A model generated the notes under the pieces. The model saw nothing but the letters and a program-made list of their open reading frames with translations. It was not told where the DNA came from and searched no databases. From NCBI GenBank assembly GCA_019689695.1, contig JADGHA010000330.1, positions 1-5,083 of the forward strand: a stretch of DNA of 5,083 nucleotides, read 5' to 3'. The translations under genes and the position numbers were made by a program. Of this stretch, positions 1 to 5,083 are shown piece after piece. This DNA comes from Micromonosporaceae bacterium. GTDB lineage: Bacteria; Actinomycetota; Actinomycetes; Mycobacteriales; Micromonosporaceae. The first letter of the stretch is position 1. Every line of letters starts with the position of its first letter.

Positions 1-34
1 AAGGAGATCTTGGTGCCGCACCGCCGGAACCGGG

Positions 35-63
35 TGGGGCCGGGCGCGGTCCCGGGGTACACT
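35..63 (+). promoter_or_regulatory. Candidate leuS leader promoter
   Basis: TACACT at 58-63 fits the actinobacterial -10 consensus TAnnnT. Six bases (64-69) separate it from the ATG at 70, so a transcript would begin at or beside that A, which is the usual geometry of leaderless actinobacterial mRNAs. The -35 position (about 35-40, TGGGGC) is a poor match, although weak -35 elements are common in this group. The segment from the terminator to the leuS start (167-212) contains no better -10 element. It would be spurious if 1-111 is the end of an upstream gene. Confidence 0.4.
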
Positions 64-69
64 GCCCGC

Positions 70-111
70 ATGACGACCAGGGCTTACCAGCTGCTTGGTA
101 GGCCGTGCTGA
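70..111 (+). CDS. Candidate leuS leader peptide (13 aa, MTTRAYQLLGRPC)
   Basis: A 13-codon frame runs from ATG at 70 to TGA at 109-111 and contains adjacent leucine codons CTG (91-93) and CTT (94-96). CTT looks unusual beside the overwhelming CTG/CTC usage of the downstream genes. The two AGG arginine codons also look atypical. No convincing Shine-Dalgarno sequence precedes the ATG, but a promoter-like TACACT six bases upstream would allow leaderless initiation. The Leu codons lie exactly over the loop of the first leader stem-loop (81-104), and the stop codon lies in the 5' arm of the second (102-140). This is the layout expected if ribosome position on the leader reports leucyl-tRNA charging and sets readthrough of the terminator before leuS. 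Only two Leu codons is modest for such a peptide. Alternatively these are the last codons of an upstream gene. Confidence 0.4.
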   Translation: MTTRAYQLLGRPC

Positions 112-166
112 CGCGCCACGAGTAGACGCGACAGCACGGCGGCCCCTCCTGCGCGAGGGGCTTTTT
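81..166 (+). promoter_or_regulatory. Candidate transcription attenuator of leuS (three stem-loops)
   Basis: Three structures follow one another. Stem-loop 1 pairs 81-89 with 96-104 (nine pairs, one G-T wobble) and has the Leu codons in or beside its loop. Stem-loop 2 pairs 102-110 (GCCGTGCTG) perfectly with 132-140 (CAGCACGGC), and 112-115 can also pair with 127-130 within its loop. Stem-loop 3 is the terminator at 142-161. Stems 1 and 2 share 102-104, so they compete at the edge. A possible antiterminator pairs 112-122 with 146-155 (nine pairs, one bulge, one mismatch), which would break the terminator's 5' arm. A ribosome finishing at the stop codon would cover 112-122 and permit termination, whereas one stalled at the Leu codons would not. 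The pairings are read from the sequence; the switching model is inference. Leader-peptide control of a synthetase operon is known for E. coli pheST. Confidence 0.45.
142..166 (+). terminator. Intrinsic (rho-independent) terminator upstream of leuS
   Basis: GCCCCTC (142-148) pairs perfectly with GAGGGGC (155-161) around a six-base loop and is followed at once by TTTTT (162-166). This is a canonical intrinsic terminator and stands out because runs of T are very rare in this DNA. It ends 46 bases before the leuS ATG. It either attenuates leuS transcription started near position 70 or ends an upstream gene whose stop is at 109-111. Under the second reading, leuS would need a promoter inside 167-212, where none is evident. 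Confidence 0.75.
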
Positions 167-200
167 GGTGCCTGCAGAATGCCCTGGATACCAAGGACCC

Positions 201-207
201 AAGGTGG
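201..207 (+). promoter_or_regulatory. Ribosome-binding site of leuS
   Basis: AAGGTGG differs by one base from the AAGGAGG consensus and sits five bases before ATG 213. This decides the leuS start in favour of 213 over the in-frame TTG at 165, which lies inside the T-run of the terminator and has no ribosome-binding site. Confidence 0.7.
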
Positions 208-212
208 CGACG

Positions 213-3032
213 ATGAGCGAGAGCACCGCGGACCGGGACGTCCCGCCGTTCCGGTACACCGCGCAGATGGCGGACGAGATCGAGCGGCGCTGGCAGGACT
301 ACTGGGAGGAGCACGGCACCTTCAACGCGCCGAACCCGGTCGGTCCGCTCAGCGACCCCGACCACCCGCGTGCCGGCGCGCCCAAGCTCTACGTGATGGA
401 CATGTTCCCGTACCCGTCGGGTTCGGGGCTGCACGTCGGCCACCCGCTGGGCTACATCGGCACCGACTGCTACACCCGCTACCAGCGGATGGCCGGCCGC
501 AATGTGCTGCACCCGATGGGCTTCGACGCGTTCGGGCTGCCCGCCGAGCAGTACGCGGTGCAGACCGGCGCCCACCCGCGCAAGACCACCGAGGAGAACG
601 TCGCGCGGTACCGGGCGCAGCTGCGCCGGCTGGGGCTGGCCTACGACAACCGGCGGTCGTTCGCCACCACCGACCCCGAGTTCTACCGCTGGACCCAGTG
701 GATCTTCCTGCAGGTCTTCAACTCCTGGTACGACCCGGCAGTGCGCAAGGCCCGCCCGATCGCCGAGCTGGTCGCCGAGTACGAGTCGGGAGCGCGCCGC
801 ACGCCGGACGGGCGCCCCTGGGCGGAGCTGGACCCGGTCGAGCGGCGACGGGTGATCGACGACCACCGGCTGGCCTACATCTCCGACGCGCCGGTGAACT
901 GGTGCCCCGGGCTGGGCACGGTGCTGGCCAACGAGGAGGTGACCGCGGACGGCCGGTCCGAGCGCGGCAACTTCCCGGTCTTCAAGCGCAACTTGAAGCA
1001 GTGGATGATGCGGATCACCGCGTACGCCGACCGGCTGCTGGAGGACCTGGACCTCCTGGACTGGCCGGAGCCGATCAAGCTGATGCAGCGGAACTGGATC
1101 GGCCGCTCGACCGGCGCGCACATCGACTTCCCGACCGACGCGGGCCCCCTGCGGGTGTTCACCACCCGGCCCGACACCGTCTTCGGGGCGACCTACATGG
1201 TGGTGGCGCCCGAACACGAGCTGGTGGACCGGCTGGTGCCGGCCGCCTGGCCGGCGGGGACCAAGCCGGCCTGGACCGGCGGCCACGCCACCCCGCGGGA
1301 GGCGGTCGACGCCTACCGCAAGTTCGCCGCGGCCAAGACGGACGTGGAGCGGCAGGCGGACGCCAAGGAGAAGACCGGGGTCTTCGTCGGCGCCTACGCC
1401 ACCAACCCGGTCAACGGCGCGCGCATCCCGATCTTCACCGCCGACTACGTGCTGGCCGGCTACGGCACCGGGGCGATCATGGCGGTGCCCGGCCAGGACG
1501 AGCGGGACTGGGAGTTCGCGGAGGTCTTCGACCTGCCGATCATCCGGACCGTGCAGCCGCCGGCGGACTTCGACGGCAAGGCCTACGTCGGCGACGGACC
1601 GGCGATCAACTCCGGGTTCCTGGACGGCCTGGGGGTCGAGGACGCCAAGAAGAAGATCATCCAGTGGCTGGAGGAGAACGGGCACGGCCAGGGCGCGGTC
1701 ACCTACCGGCTGCGGGACTGGCTGTTCAGCCGCCAGCGGTACTGGGGCGAGCCGTTCCCGATCGTCTACGACGAGACCGGCCTGCCGGTGGCGCTACCCG
1801 AGTCGATGCTGCCGGTGGAGCTGCCCGACATCGCGGACTTCTCACCCAAGACATTCGATCCGGAGGACGGGGACAGCACCCCGGAGACCCCGCTGTCGCG
1901 GGAGCGGCAGTGGGTCGAGGTCGAGCTGGACCTGGGGGACGGGCCGAAGCGGTATACCCGGGAGACCAACGTGATGCCGCAGTGGGCCGGCTCCAGCTGG
2001 TACGAGCTGCGCTACCTGGACCCGGCCAACGACCAGGCGATGGTGGACCCGGCCAACGAGCGGTACTGGATGGGCCCGCGGGACGAGCGCGACTGCGGCG
2101 GCGTGGACCTGTACGTCGGGGGCGTGGAGCACGCCGTCCTGCACCTGCTGTACGCCCGGTTCTGGCACAAGGTGCTGTACGACCTGGGGCACATCAGCAG
2201 CTGCGAACCGTTCCGGCGGCTGTTCAACCAGGGCTACATCCAGGCGTACGCGTACACCGACGAGCGCGGCTCCTACGTGCCCGCGGAGGAGGTCGTCGAG
2301 CGGGACGGCCGGTACTTCTACGGCGACAAGCCGGTCCGCCGGGAGTACGGCAAGATGGGCAAGTCCCTGAAGAACGTGGTCACGCCGGACGAGATGTGCG
2401 CCGCCTACGGCGCGGACACCTTCCGGGTGTACGAGATGTCCATGGGCCCGCTGGAGGTGTCCCGGCCGTGGGAGACCCGGGCCGTGGTCGGGTCGTACCG
2501 CTTCCTGCAGCGGGTCTGGCGGGCGATCGTGGACGAGCAGACCGGCGCGCTGCGCGTGGTCGACGAGGCGGCCGACGAGCAGACCCGCCGGCTGCTGCAC
2601 CGCACCATCGACGGGGTGCGCACGGACATGGAGGCCATGCGCTTCAACACCGCGGTGGCCAAGCTGATCGAGCTGACCAACGGGCTGACCCGGCTGTCCG
2701 CCACGCCGCGCGAGGTGGCCGAGGCGCTGGTGCTGATGCTCTCGCCGTTCGCGCCGCACCTGGGCGAGGAGCTGTGGCGGCGGCTGGGCCATCCGGAGTC
2801 GCTGGCCTACGAGCGGTTCCCGTCCGCCGACCCGGCGCTGCTGGTGGCCGAGTCGGTGACCTACCCGGTGCAGGTCAACGGCAAGGTCCGCGCGCGGGTC
2901 GAGGTCCCCGCCGACGCGGCCGAGGACGCGGTGCGCGCGGCCGCGCTGGCCGCGGTCGCCGAGCACACCGCCGGCCGGGAGCCGCGCAAGGTCATCGTGG
3001 TCCCCGGCCGAATGGTCAGCGTCGTCCTCTGA
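213..3032 (+). CDS. leuS: Leucyl-tRNA synthetase (class Ia)
   Basis: Cytoplasmic enzyme that activates leucine with ATP and charges tRNA(Leu). The 939-residue product is close to full length for an actinobacterial LeuRS. The class I HIGH motif appears as HVGH (residues 74-77), after MFPYPSG. The CP1 editing domain, which hydrolyses mischarged tRNA, spans roughly 230-455. It carries the threonine-rich TTRPDT segment (317-322) and GTGAIMAVP (418-426) followed by DERD, whose second Asp (432) corresponds to the universal editing aspartate. AGSSWY (592-597) and KMGKS (714-718, the KMSKS loop) complete the catalytic core, with a short leucine-specific insert just before KMGKS. An anticodon-binding helical domain (about 745-870) and the C-terminal tRNA-contacting domain starting at VQVNGKVR (886) follow. 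The zinc-knuckle cysteines seen in E. coli LeuRS are absent apart from C231. The start at 213 rests on the AAGGTGG site. Expression may be attenuated by the upstream terminator. The annotation is firm. Confidence 0.98.
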   Translation: MSESTADRDVPPFRYTAQMADEIERRWQDYWEEHGTFNAPNPVGPLSDPDHPRAGAPKLYVMDMFPYPSGSGLHVGHPLGYIGTDCYTRYQRMAGRNVLHPMGFDAFGLPAEQYAVQTGAHPRKTTEENVARYRAQLRRLGLAYDNRRSFATTDPEFYRWTQWIFLQVFNSWYDPAVRKARPIAELVAEYESGARRTPDGRPWAELDPVERRRVIDDHRLAYISDAPVNWCPGLGTVLANEEVTADGRSERGNFPVFKRNLKQWMMRITAYADRLLEDLDLLDWPEPIKLMQRNWIGRSTGAHIDFPTDAGPLRVFTTRPDTVFGATYMVVAPEHELVDRLVPAAWPAGTKPAWTGGHATPREAVDAYRKFAAAKTDVERQADAKEKTGVFVGAYATNPVNGARIPIFTADYVLAGYGTGAIMAVPGQDERDWEFAEVFDLPIIRTVQPPADFDGKAYVGDGPAINSGFLDGLGVEDAKKKIIQWLEENGHGQGAVTYRLRDWLFSRQRYWGEPFPIVYDETGLPVALPESMLPVELPDIADFSPKTFDPEDGDSTPETPLSRERQWVEVELDLGDGPKRYTRETNVMPQWAGSSWYELRYLDPANDQAMVDPANERYWMGPRDERDCGGVDLYVGGVEHAVLHLLYARFWHKVLYDLGHISSCEPFRRLFNQGYIQAYAYTDERGSYVPAEEVVERDGRYFYGDKPVRREYGKMGKSLKNVVTPDEMCAAYGADTFRVYEMSMGPLEVSRPWETRAVVGSYRFLQRVWRAIVDEQTGALRVVDEAADEQTRRLLHRTIDGVRTDMEAMRFNTAVAKLIELTNGLTRLSATPREVAEALVLMLSPFAPHLGEELWRRLGHPESLAYERFPSADPALLVAESVTYPVQVNGKVRARVEVPADAAEDAVRAAALAAVAEHTAGREPRKVIVVPGRMVSVVL

Positions 3033-3062
3033 TTCCGGCTCGCGCCTGAGCGGGCCGGAATC
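3031..3062. terminator. Stem-loop between convergent leuS and gatD, likely bidirectional terminator
   Basis: Bases 3031-3043 pair with 3050-3062 over 13 positions (one T-G wobble at 3040/3053) around the six-base loop 3044-3049. The 5' arm begins with the last two bases of the leuS TGA, and the 3' arm ends 27 bases from the gatD stop, so it could end transcription from both sides. There is no T-run on either strand, so it resembles the U-less hairpins common at actinobacterial gene ends rather than a canonical terminator. It could also act mainly as a 3'-end mRNA stabiliser. Confidence 0.65.
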
Positions 3063-3089
3063 GTCCCCTTGGCCGACGGGGCGGCGGCG

Positions 3090-3800
3090 TCATGCGGCGC
3101 GGATGGCGGCCAGCCGCTCGGCCCGCAGCCGCTCCGGCCAGGTGTCGTCGATCGGGGCGAGCCGGTCCACCCCGATCGCCCAGCGCAGCAGCAGGTCGGC
3201 GATGGCCGGGTTGCGCGACAGCGCCGGACCGTGCGAGTAGGTGCCGAGCACCTTGCCCCGCCAGGCGCCCTCGGTGACCCCGTCGTTGCCGACGCCAGCG
3301 GTGACCCGGGCGAGCGGGTAGACGTTCGGGCCCAGGTGGGTGCGGCCGCCGTGGTTCTCGAACCCGGTCAGTGGCGGCAGGCCGAGTCGCGGGTCGATGT
3401 CCCCGGCCAGCTCGCCCACCGCGCGGGTGGCGCCGCGGTCGGACTCGATGTCGAGCAGTTCCAGTCCGGCGCACTTGGCGCCCTTGGCGAAGAAGGTGCG
3501 CCCGAGCAGCTGGTACCCGGCGCAGACCGCGAAGATCACCGCGCCCCGGTCGACCGCGCGGTGCAGCGCCCCGTCCGCGGCCAGCCGCTGTGCGGCCAGC
3601 GCCTGCGGGCCGTCCTCCCCGCCGCCGAGCAGGTAGATGTCGGCCGTGTCAGGCAGCCGCTGGTCGGAGCGCACCTCGATTGCCTCCACCGCGAGGCCGC
3701 GCAGCTGCGCCCGCCGGGCCAGGATGAGCAGGTTTCCCCGGTCGCCGTAGGTGGACAGCAGGTCCGGGTAGACCCAGACGATGCGGACGTCACTCGACAC
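3090..3800 (-). CDS. gatD: Lipid II isoglutaminyl synthase, glutamine amidotransferase subunit GatD
   Basis: Glutaminase half of the MurT/GatD complex: it releases ammonia from glutamine for amidation of the D-Glu alpha-carboxylate in lipid II, giving D-isoglutamine. The 236-residue product is a class I (triad type) glutamine amidotransferase of the CobQ-like group. The N-terminal YPDLLSTYGDRGN (11-23) and LLGGGEDGPQ (57-66) are family signatures. The nucleophile is Cys93 in AVCAGYQLLG, and the catalytic histidine is His190 in YSHGPALSRNP, matching Cys94/His189 of S. aureus GatD. TGFENHGGRTHLG (145-157) is also characteristic. There is no signal peptide or membrane segment, so it is cytoplasmic. 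The start is GTG at 3800, which overlaps the end of murT by 11 bp, implying translational coupling. Older annotations of such genes often say 'cobyric acid synthase' (cobQ2), but no cobalamin genes are nearby and the murT partner decides the function. Confidence 0.94.
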   Translation of the reverse strand: MSSDVRIVWVYPDLLSTYGDRGNLLILARRAQLRGLAVEAIEVRSDQRLPDTADIYLLGGGEDGPQALAAQRLAADGALHRAVDRGAVIFAVCAGYQLLGRTFFAKGAKCAGLELLDIESDRGATRAVGELAGDIDPRLGLPPLTGFENHGGRTHLGPNVYPLARVTAGVGNDGVTEGAWRGKVLGTYSHGPALSRNPAIADLLLRWAIGVDRLAPIDDTWPERLRAERLAAIRAA

Positions 3801-5049
3801 GGTCCAACTCCGCTCGGATGTCCTGGAACGCGGTGTAGTTCGCGATGACCTCCAGCCGGCCGGGCGGGACCGCGGCCAGTCCGTCCCGGAACGACGGCAC
3901 GTGCCGGAACGGCACCTCGTTGACCTCCAGCCGCACCGCCAGATCGTACGCCCGGTCCCCGGTGATCAGGACCGGCCGGCCCCGCATCGGGGAGAAGTCC
4001 ACGTCGAACAGCCAGGAGGTGTCCAGGCCGTCCGGACCGCGCGCGTTGATGGCCAGCAGCGTGGGCGCCTGGTCGGCCATGTCGAACGCCTCCAGCCAGC
4101 CGGCGGGGTTCTTCGCCAGCAGCAGCCGGATGCTGCGCCCGTCCCGCACCACCTGCGCGTACCGGCCGGCGACCGAGGTCACCTCGGCCAGCCTGGGCAG
4201 CGCATCGGCCACGCGTACTCCGAACTGGACGGCGACGGCGAGCGCGGTGGCCGCATTGGCCTGGTTGATCCGGCCGGGCAGCTGCAGCTTGACTTCGTGC
4301 GGCACCCCGGCCGGGTCCACCACCGAGCCGTCCTCCAGTCTCCACTGTGGATCCGGCCGGCGCAGGTCGCAGCCGGTGCAGCGCCACCATTGCTCACCTG
4401 CCCGCCGTGGCGTCCCGCCCGATTCGCCGTTCCGCTCGATCGCGGAGCCGCACTCCGGGCAGACCCAGGAGTCGTCGTGCCAGCGCTGCCCCGCGCCGAC
4501 CCAGGTCACCGAGGGGACGCTCCGCGCGGCCCAGACCACCATCGGATCGTCGGCGTTGGCCACCACGTGCACCCGCGGATGGGAGGCCAGCGCATCGCGC
4601 CACAGCTGGGCCATCATGGCCACCTCCTTGGCCCGGTCCAGCTGGTCACGGGAGAGGTTGAGCAGCGCCACCACGCGGGGCTCGGTCGCCGCGAGCACCT
4701 GCGCGAGGTAGTGCTCGTCCACCTCCAGCACGGCGTACGGGGTGGCGCCGGCCCGGGCCAGCGCGGAGGTGTGGCCGGTGGGCATGTTCGCGCCGAAAGA
4801 GTTGGTGGCGACCGGACCGAGCACGCCCATGGCGGCGGTGGTCAACCGGGTGGTGGTGGTCTTCCCGTTGGTCCCCGAGATCAATGCGATCTGCCGACCC
4901 GCCGCCAGGTGGGCCAGCAGGTCAGGGTCGATCTTGAGGCCGAGCCAGCCGCCGATCACCGAGCCGTCGCCGCGGCCGGCCGCCCGGGACAGCGCCGCCG
5001 CGGTCCGCGACACCGAGCTGGCCACCTTGGCCCGGAGGGGGAGCTTCAC
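3790..5049 (-). CDS. murT: Lipid II isoglutaminyl synthase, Mur ligase-like subunit MurT
   Basis: Synthetase half of the MurT/GatD complex: with ATP it activates the D-Glu carboxylate of lipid II, then transfers GatD-derived ammonia to it. It has 419 residues, normal for the family. The Mur ligase central domain has the ATP-binding loop GTNGKTTTT (59-67), NLSRDQLDR (131-139) and NADDP (165-169). A zinc ribbon distinctive of MurT is inserted, with C197-P-E-C200 and C224-T-G-C227. LPGRINQANAATALA (257-271) leads into the C-terminal ligase region, followed by the MurT C-terminal domain (about 305-415) with LLLAKNPAGW (309-318) and SWLFDVDFS (345-353). D349 in that last motif is the likely counterpart of the S. 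aureus MurT aspartate reported to complete the GatD catalytic triad. The start is GTG at 5049 with GGGGGA six bases upstream. It is first in the murT-gatD unit; any promoter lies beyond the window. Confidence 0.94.
   Translation of the reverse strand: MKLPLRAKVASSVSRTAAALSRAAGRGDGSVIGGWLGLKIDPDLLAHLAAGRQIALISGTNGKTTTTRLTTAAMGVLGPVATNSFGANMPTGHTSALARAGATPYAVLEVDEHYLAQVLAATEPRVVALLNLSRDQLDRAKEVAMMAQLWRDALASHPRVHVVANADDPMVVWAARSVPSVTWVGAGQRWHDDSWVCPECGSAIERNGESGGTPRRAGEQWWRCTGCDLRRPDPQWRLEDGSVVDPAGVPHEVKLQLPGRINQANAATALAVAVQFGVRVADALPRLAEVTSVAGRYAQVVRDGRSIRLLLAKNPAGWLEAFDMADQAPTLLAINARGPDGLDTSWLFDVDFSPMRGRPVLITGDRAYDLAVRLEVNEVPFRHVPSFRDGLAAVPPGRLEVIANYTAFQDIRAELDRVE
3808..3811 (-). promoter_or_regulatory. 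Ribosome-binding site of gatD inside the murT 3' end
   Basis: On the minus strand GGAG lies seven bases before the GTG at 3800 and within the last codons of murT. It supports that GTG as the true start and re-initiation by ribosomes finishing murT. Confidence 0.55.
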
Positions 5050-5055
5050 CGTGGT

Positions 5056-5061
5056 TCCCCC
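5056..5061 (-). promoter_or_regulatory. Ribosome-binding site of murT
   Basis: GGGGGA on the minus strand, six bases before the GTG at 5049, is the only purine-rich stretch suitably placed in the 34 bases upstream. It supports this start. The surrounding DNA is so G-rich that the match carries limited weight. Confidence 0.45.
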
Positions 5062-5083
5062 GCCCGCGGCACCCCTGCCCGCC

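Larger units (their letters stand above)
1..111 (+). other. Open frame with coding-like composition; possible 3' end of an upstream gene
   Basis: The frame starting at base 1 has no stop until TGA at 109-111. In its first 20 codons every third position is G or C, second positions are about half A/T and first positions are intermediate. That is the usual order in high-GC coding DNA. The translation starts KEILVPHRRNRVGPG and ends QLLGRPC. I recognise no family. Three readings are possible. It may be the C-terminus of an upstream gene cut by the window edge. It may be a 32-residue leader starting at GTG 13, six bases after AAGGAG at 1-6. Or it may be non-coding DNA ahead of a shorter leader starting at ATG 70. 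The complementary frame is also open from ATG at 71 leftwards with G/C third positions, so a divergent gene start cannot be excluded, although its first and second position pattern fits less well. Confidence 0.35.

Noticed and set aside
165..212. N-terminal extension of leuS to TTG 165
   Set aside because: The TTG lies within the T-run of the terminator and lacks a ribosome-binding site, whereas ATG 213 has AAGGTGG at the right spacing. The added residues are not LeuRS-like.
201..212. T-box-like GGTGG element before leuS
   Set aside because: Only GGTGG matches the T-box core; the following bases do not fit the NACCGCG continuation, and no Stem I is visible upstream. The segment is better explained as the Shine-Dalgarno site.
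84..1685. 533-codon open frame on the minus strand opposite leuS
   Set aside because: It is a shadow of the leuS frame in GC-rich DNA: low-complexity V/R/G/P-rich translation, no recognisable domain, and leuS on the other strand is unambiguous.
1842..2966. 374-codon minus-strand open frame inside leuS
   Set aside because: Same reasoning: compositional shadow, no domain, no plausible ribosome-binding site noticed.
95..3049. 984-codon plus-strand open frame in another phase across leuS
   Set aside because: The translation is R/G/A/P-rich with no family motifs and overlaps leuS entirely, which is typical of alternative frames in high-GC genes.
3064..3082. Second hairpin in the convergent gap (CCCC/GGGG)
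   Set aside because: Only four G-C pairs around a nine-base loop, which is expected by chance at this base composition.
3090..3800. Cobalamin-pathway cobyric acid synthase
   Set aside because: The protein has only the amidotransferase domain, is about half the length of CobQ, and overlaps murT, so GatD fits better.
3069..3848. 259-codon plus-strand open frame opposite gatD
   Set aside because: Shadow frame antisense to gatD, whose catalytic motifs are clear; the translation has no recognisable features.

Overview
The window is very GC-rich. Third codon positions are almost all G or C, GTG starts are used, and the proteins are actinobacterial in type: a leucyl-tRNA synthetase with KMGKS and no complete zinc-knuckle cysteine set, and a MurT/GatD pair. 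I read it as chromosomal DNA of a high-GC actinobacterium. Genus or family cannot be fixed from the sequence alone. I see no mobile element, CRISPR array, tRNA or rRNA.

Layout: positions 1-212 are the upstream region of leuS. They hold a candidate promoter, a possible 13-residue leader peptide with two adjacent Leu codons, and three consecutive stem-loops, the last being a textbook intrinsic terminator with five T residues. Positions 213-3032 (+) encode a full-length leucyl-tRNA synthetase of 939 residues. Positions 3033-3089 are a short convergent gap dominated by a 13-bp stem-loop that begins inside the leuS stop codon. Positions 3090-3800 (-) encode GatD, and 3790-5049 (-) encode MurT. These two overlap by 11 bp and form a translationally coupled pair read toward leuS. 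The last 34 bases (5050-5083) hold only the murT ribosome-binding region.

How the genes work: LeuS charges tRNA(Leu) for protein synthesis. MurT and GatD together amidate the D-glutamate of lipid II to D-isoglutamine during cell-wall synthesis. There is no obvious functional link between the two units beyond both being housekeeping. They are transcribed toward each other and probably share the stem-loop between them as a boundary.

The protein-coding content is ordinary. The part most worth attention is the leuS 5' region, which has the layout of a ribosome-mediated transcription attenuator sensing leucyl-tRNA. Its main weakness is that the same reading frame is open back to position 1 with coding-like composition. 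The 'leader peptide' could therefore be the C-terminal end of an upstream gene whose terminator is the 142-166 hairpin.
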